DNA from: Ficedula albicollis
Lineage: Eukaryota > Chordata > Aves > Passeriformes > Muscicapidae
Direction of reading: 5' to 3'
Assembly: GCF_000247815.1 (NCBI RefSeq)
Contig: NC_021674.1
Location: 6,899,738 to 6,963,737 of the forward strand
Length of the DNA stretch: 64,000 nt
In this document: positions 63,936-64,000 of the stretch, one piece after another
How positions within the stretch are numbered: position 1 is the stretch's first letter
Layout of the letters: every line of letters begins with the position of its first letter
Position numbers and translations under genes: made by a program
The notes under the pieces: model-generated
Databases searched by the model: none
What the model saw: the letters and a program-made list of their open reading frames with translations, nothing else
What the model was told of the DNA's origin: nothing

Positions 63936-64000
63936 CACAACGGACTACATTCATTCCCTCAATATATTATTAGCAGTGTCTCAAACTTTACAACTCAGGT

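Overview
The window looks like nuclear DNA from a bird, most likely a passerine. It is AT-rich, low in CpG, and carries CR1 LINE copies in both orientations. It also holds a SINE with a tRNA-Ile head and a CR1 tail (TguSINE1-like) and several avian-type endogenous retroviral LTRs. No bacterial, plasmid or viral gene layout is present. Nearly all long open frames are chance frames or lie inside repeats.

One host gene is recognisable, on the minus strand: the last three coding exons of KIF16B (kinesin family member 16B, also sorting nexin 23). They lie at 62155-62244, 37704-37787 and 18537-18695. They are joined by introns of about 24.4 kb and 19.0 kb, and all boundaries are phase 0 with GT/AG signals. 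Together they encode most of the C-terminal PX domain, which binds PI3P on early endosomes, plus the tail and stop codon. The motor and stalk exons should lie beyond the right edge. The 3' UTR runs leftwards from 18536, and everything left of about 17 kb is downstream intergenic DNA.

Layout: 1-8390 is intergenic with small repeats. 8391-10972 is an LTR interrupted by a second LTR that contains an uninterrupted run of 309 G. 13633-13885 and 16579-17243 are CR1 fragments. About 17244-18536 is the probable KIF16B 3' UTR. In the 19-kb intron lie an LTR fragment (23895-24637), a decayed provirus with gag, protease, RT, RNase H and integrase remnants (26585-31600), and the SINE (34493-34626). In the 24-kb intron lie an LTR carrying an antisense provirus remnant (47222-48725), a CR1 (50709-51300), a pure 73-base purine tract (52035-52107), and a CR1 split by an intact solo LTR (59869-62085). 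The last of these ends about 70 bases from the first PX exon. A final CR1 3' end is at 63780-63935.

The most informative structures are the nested retroelements, several of which can be ordered in time from target-site duplications. A recurring class of two-copy direct duplications (37 to 110 bases, nearly identical) is scattered through intergenic, intronic and retroviral DNA. I found no convincing undescribed gene system. The odd features worth checking are the G309 run, the 47-48 kb retroviral nest, and the duplication-rich leader of the provirus.
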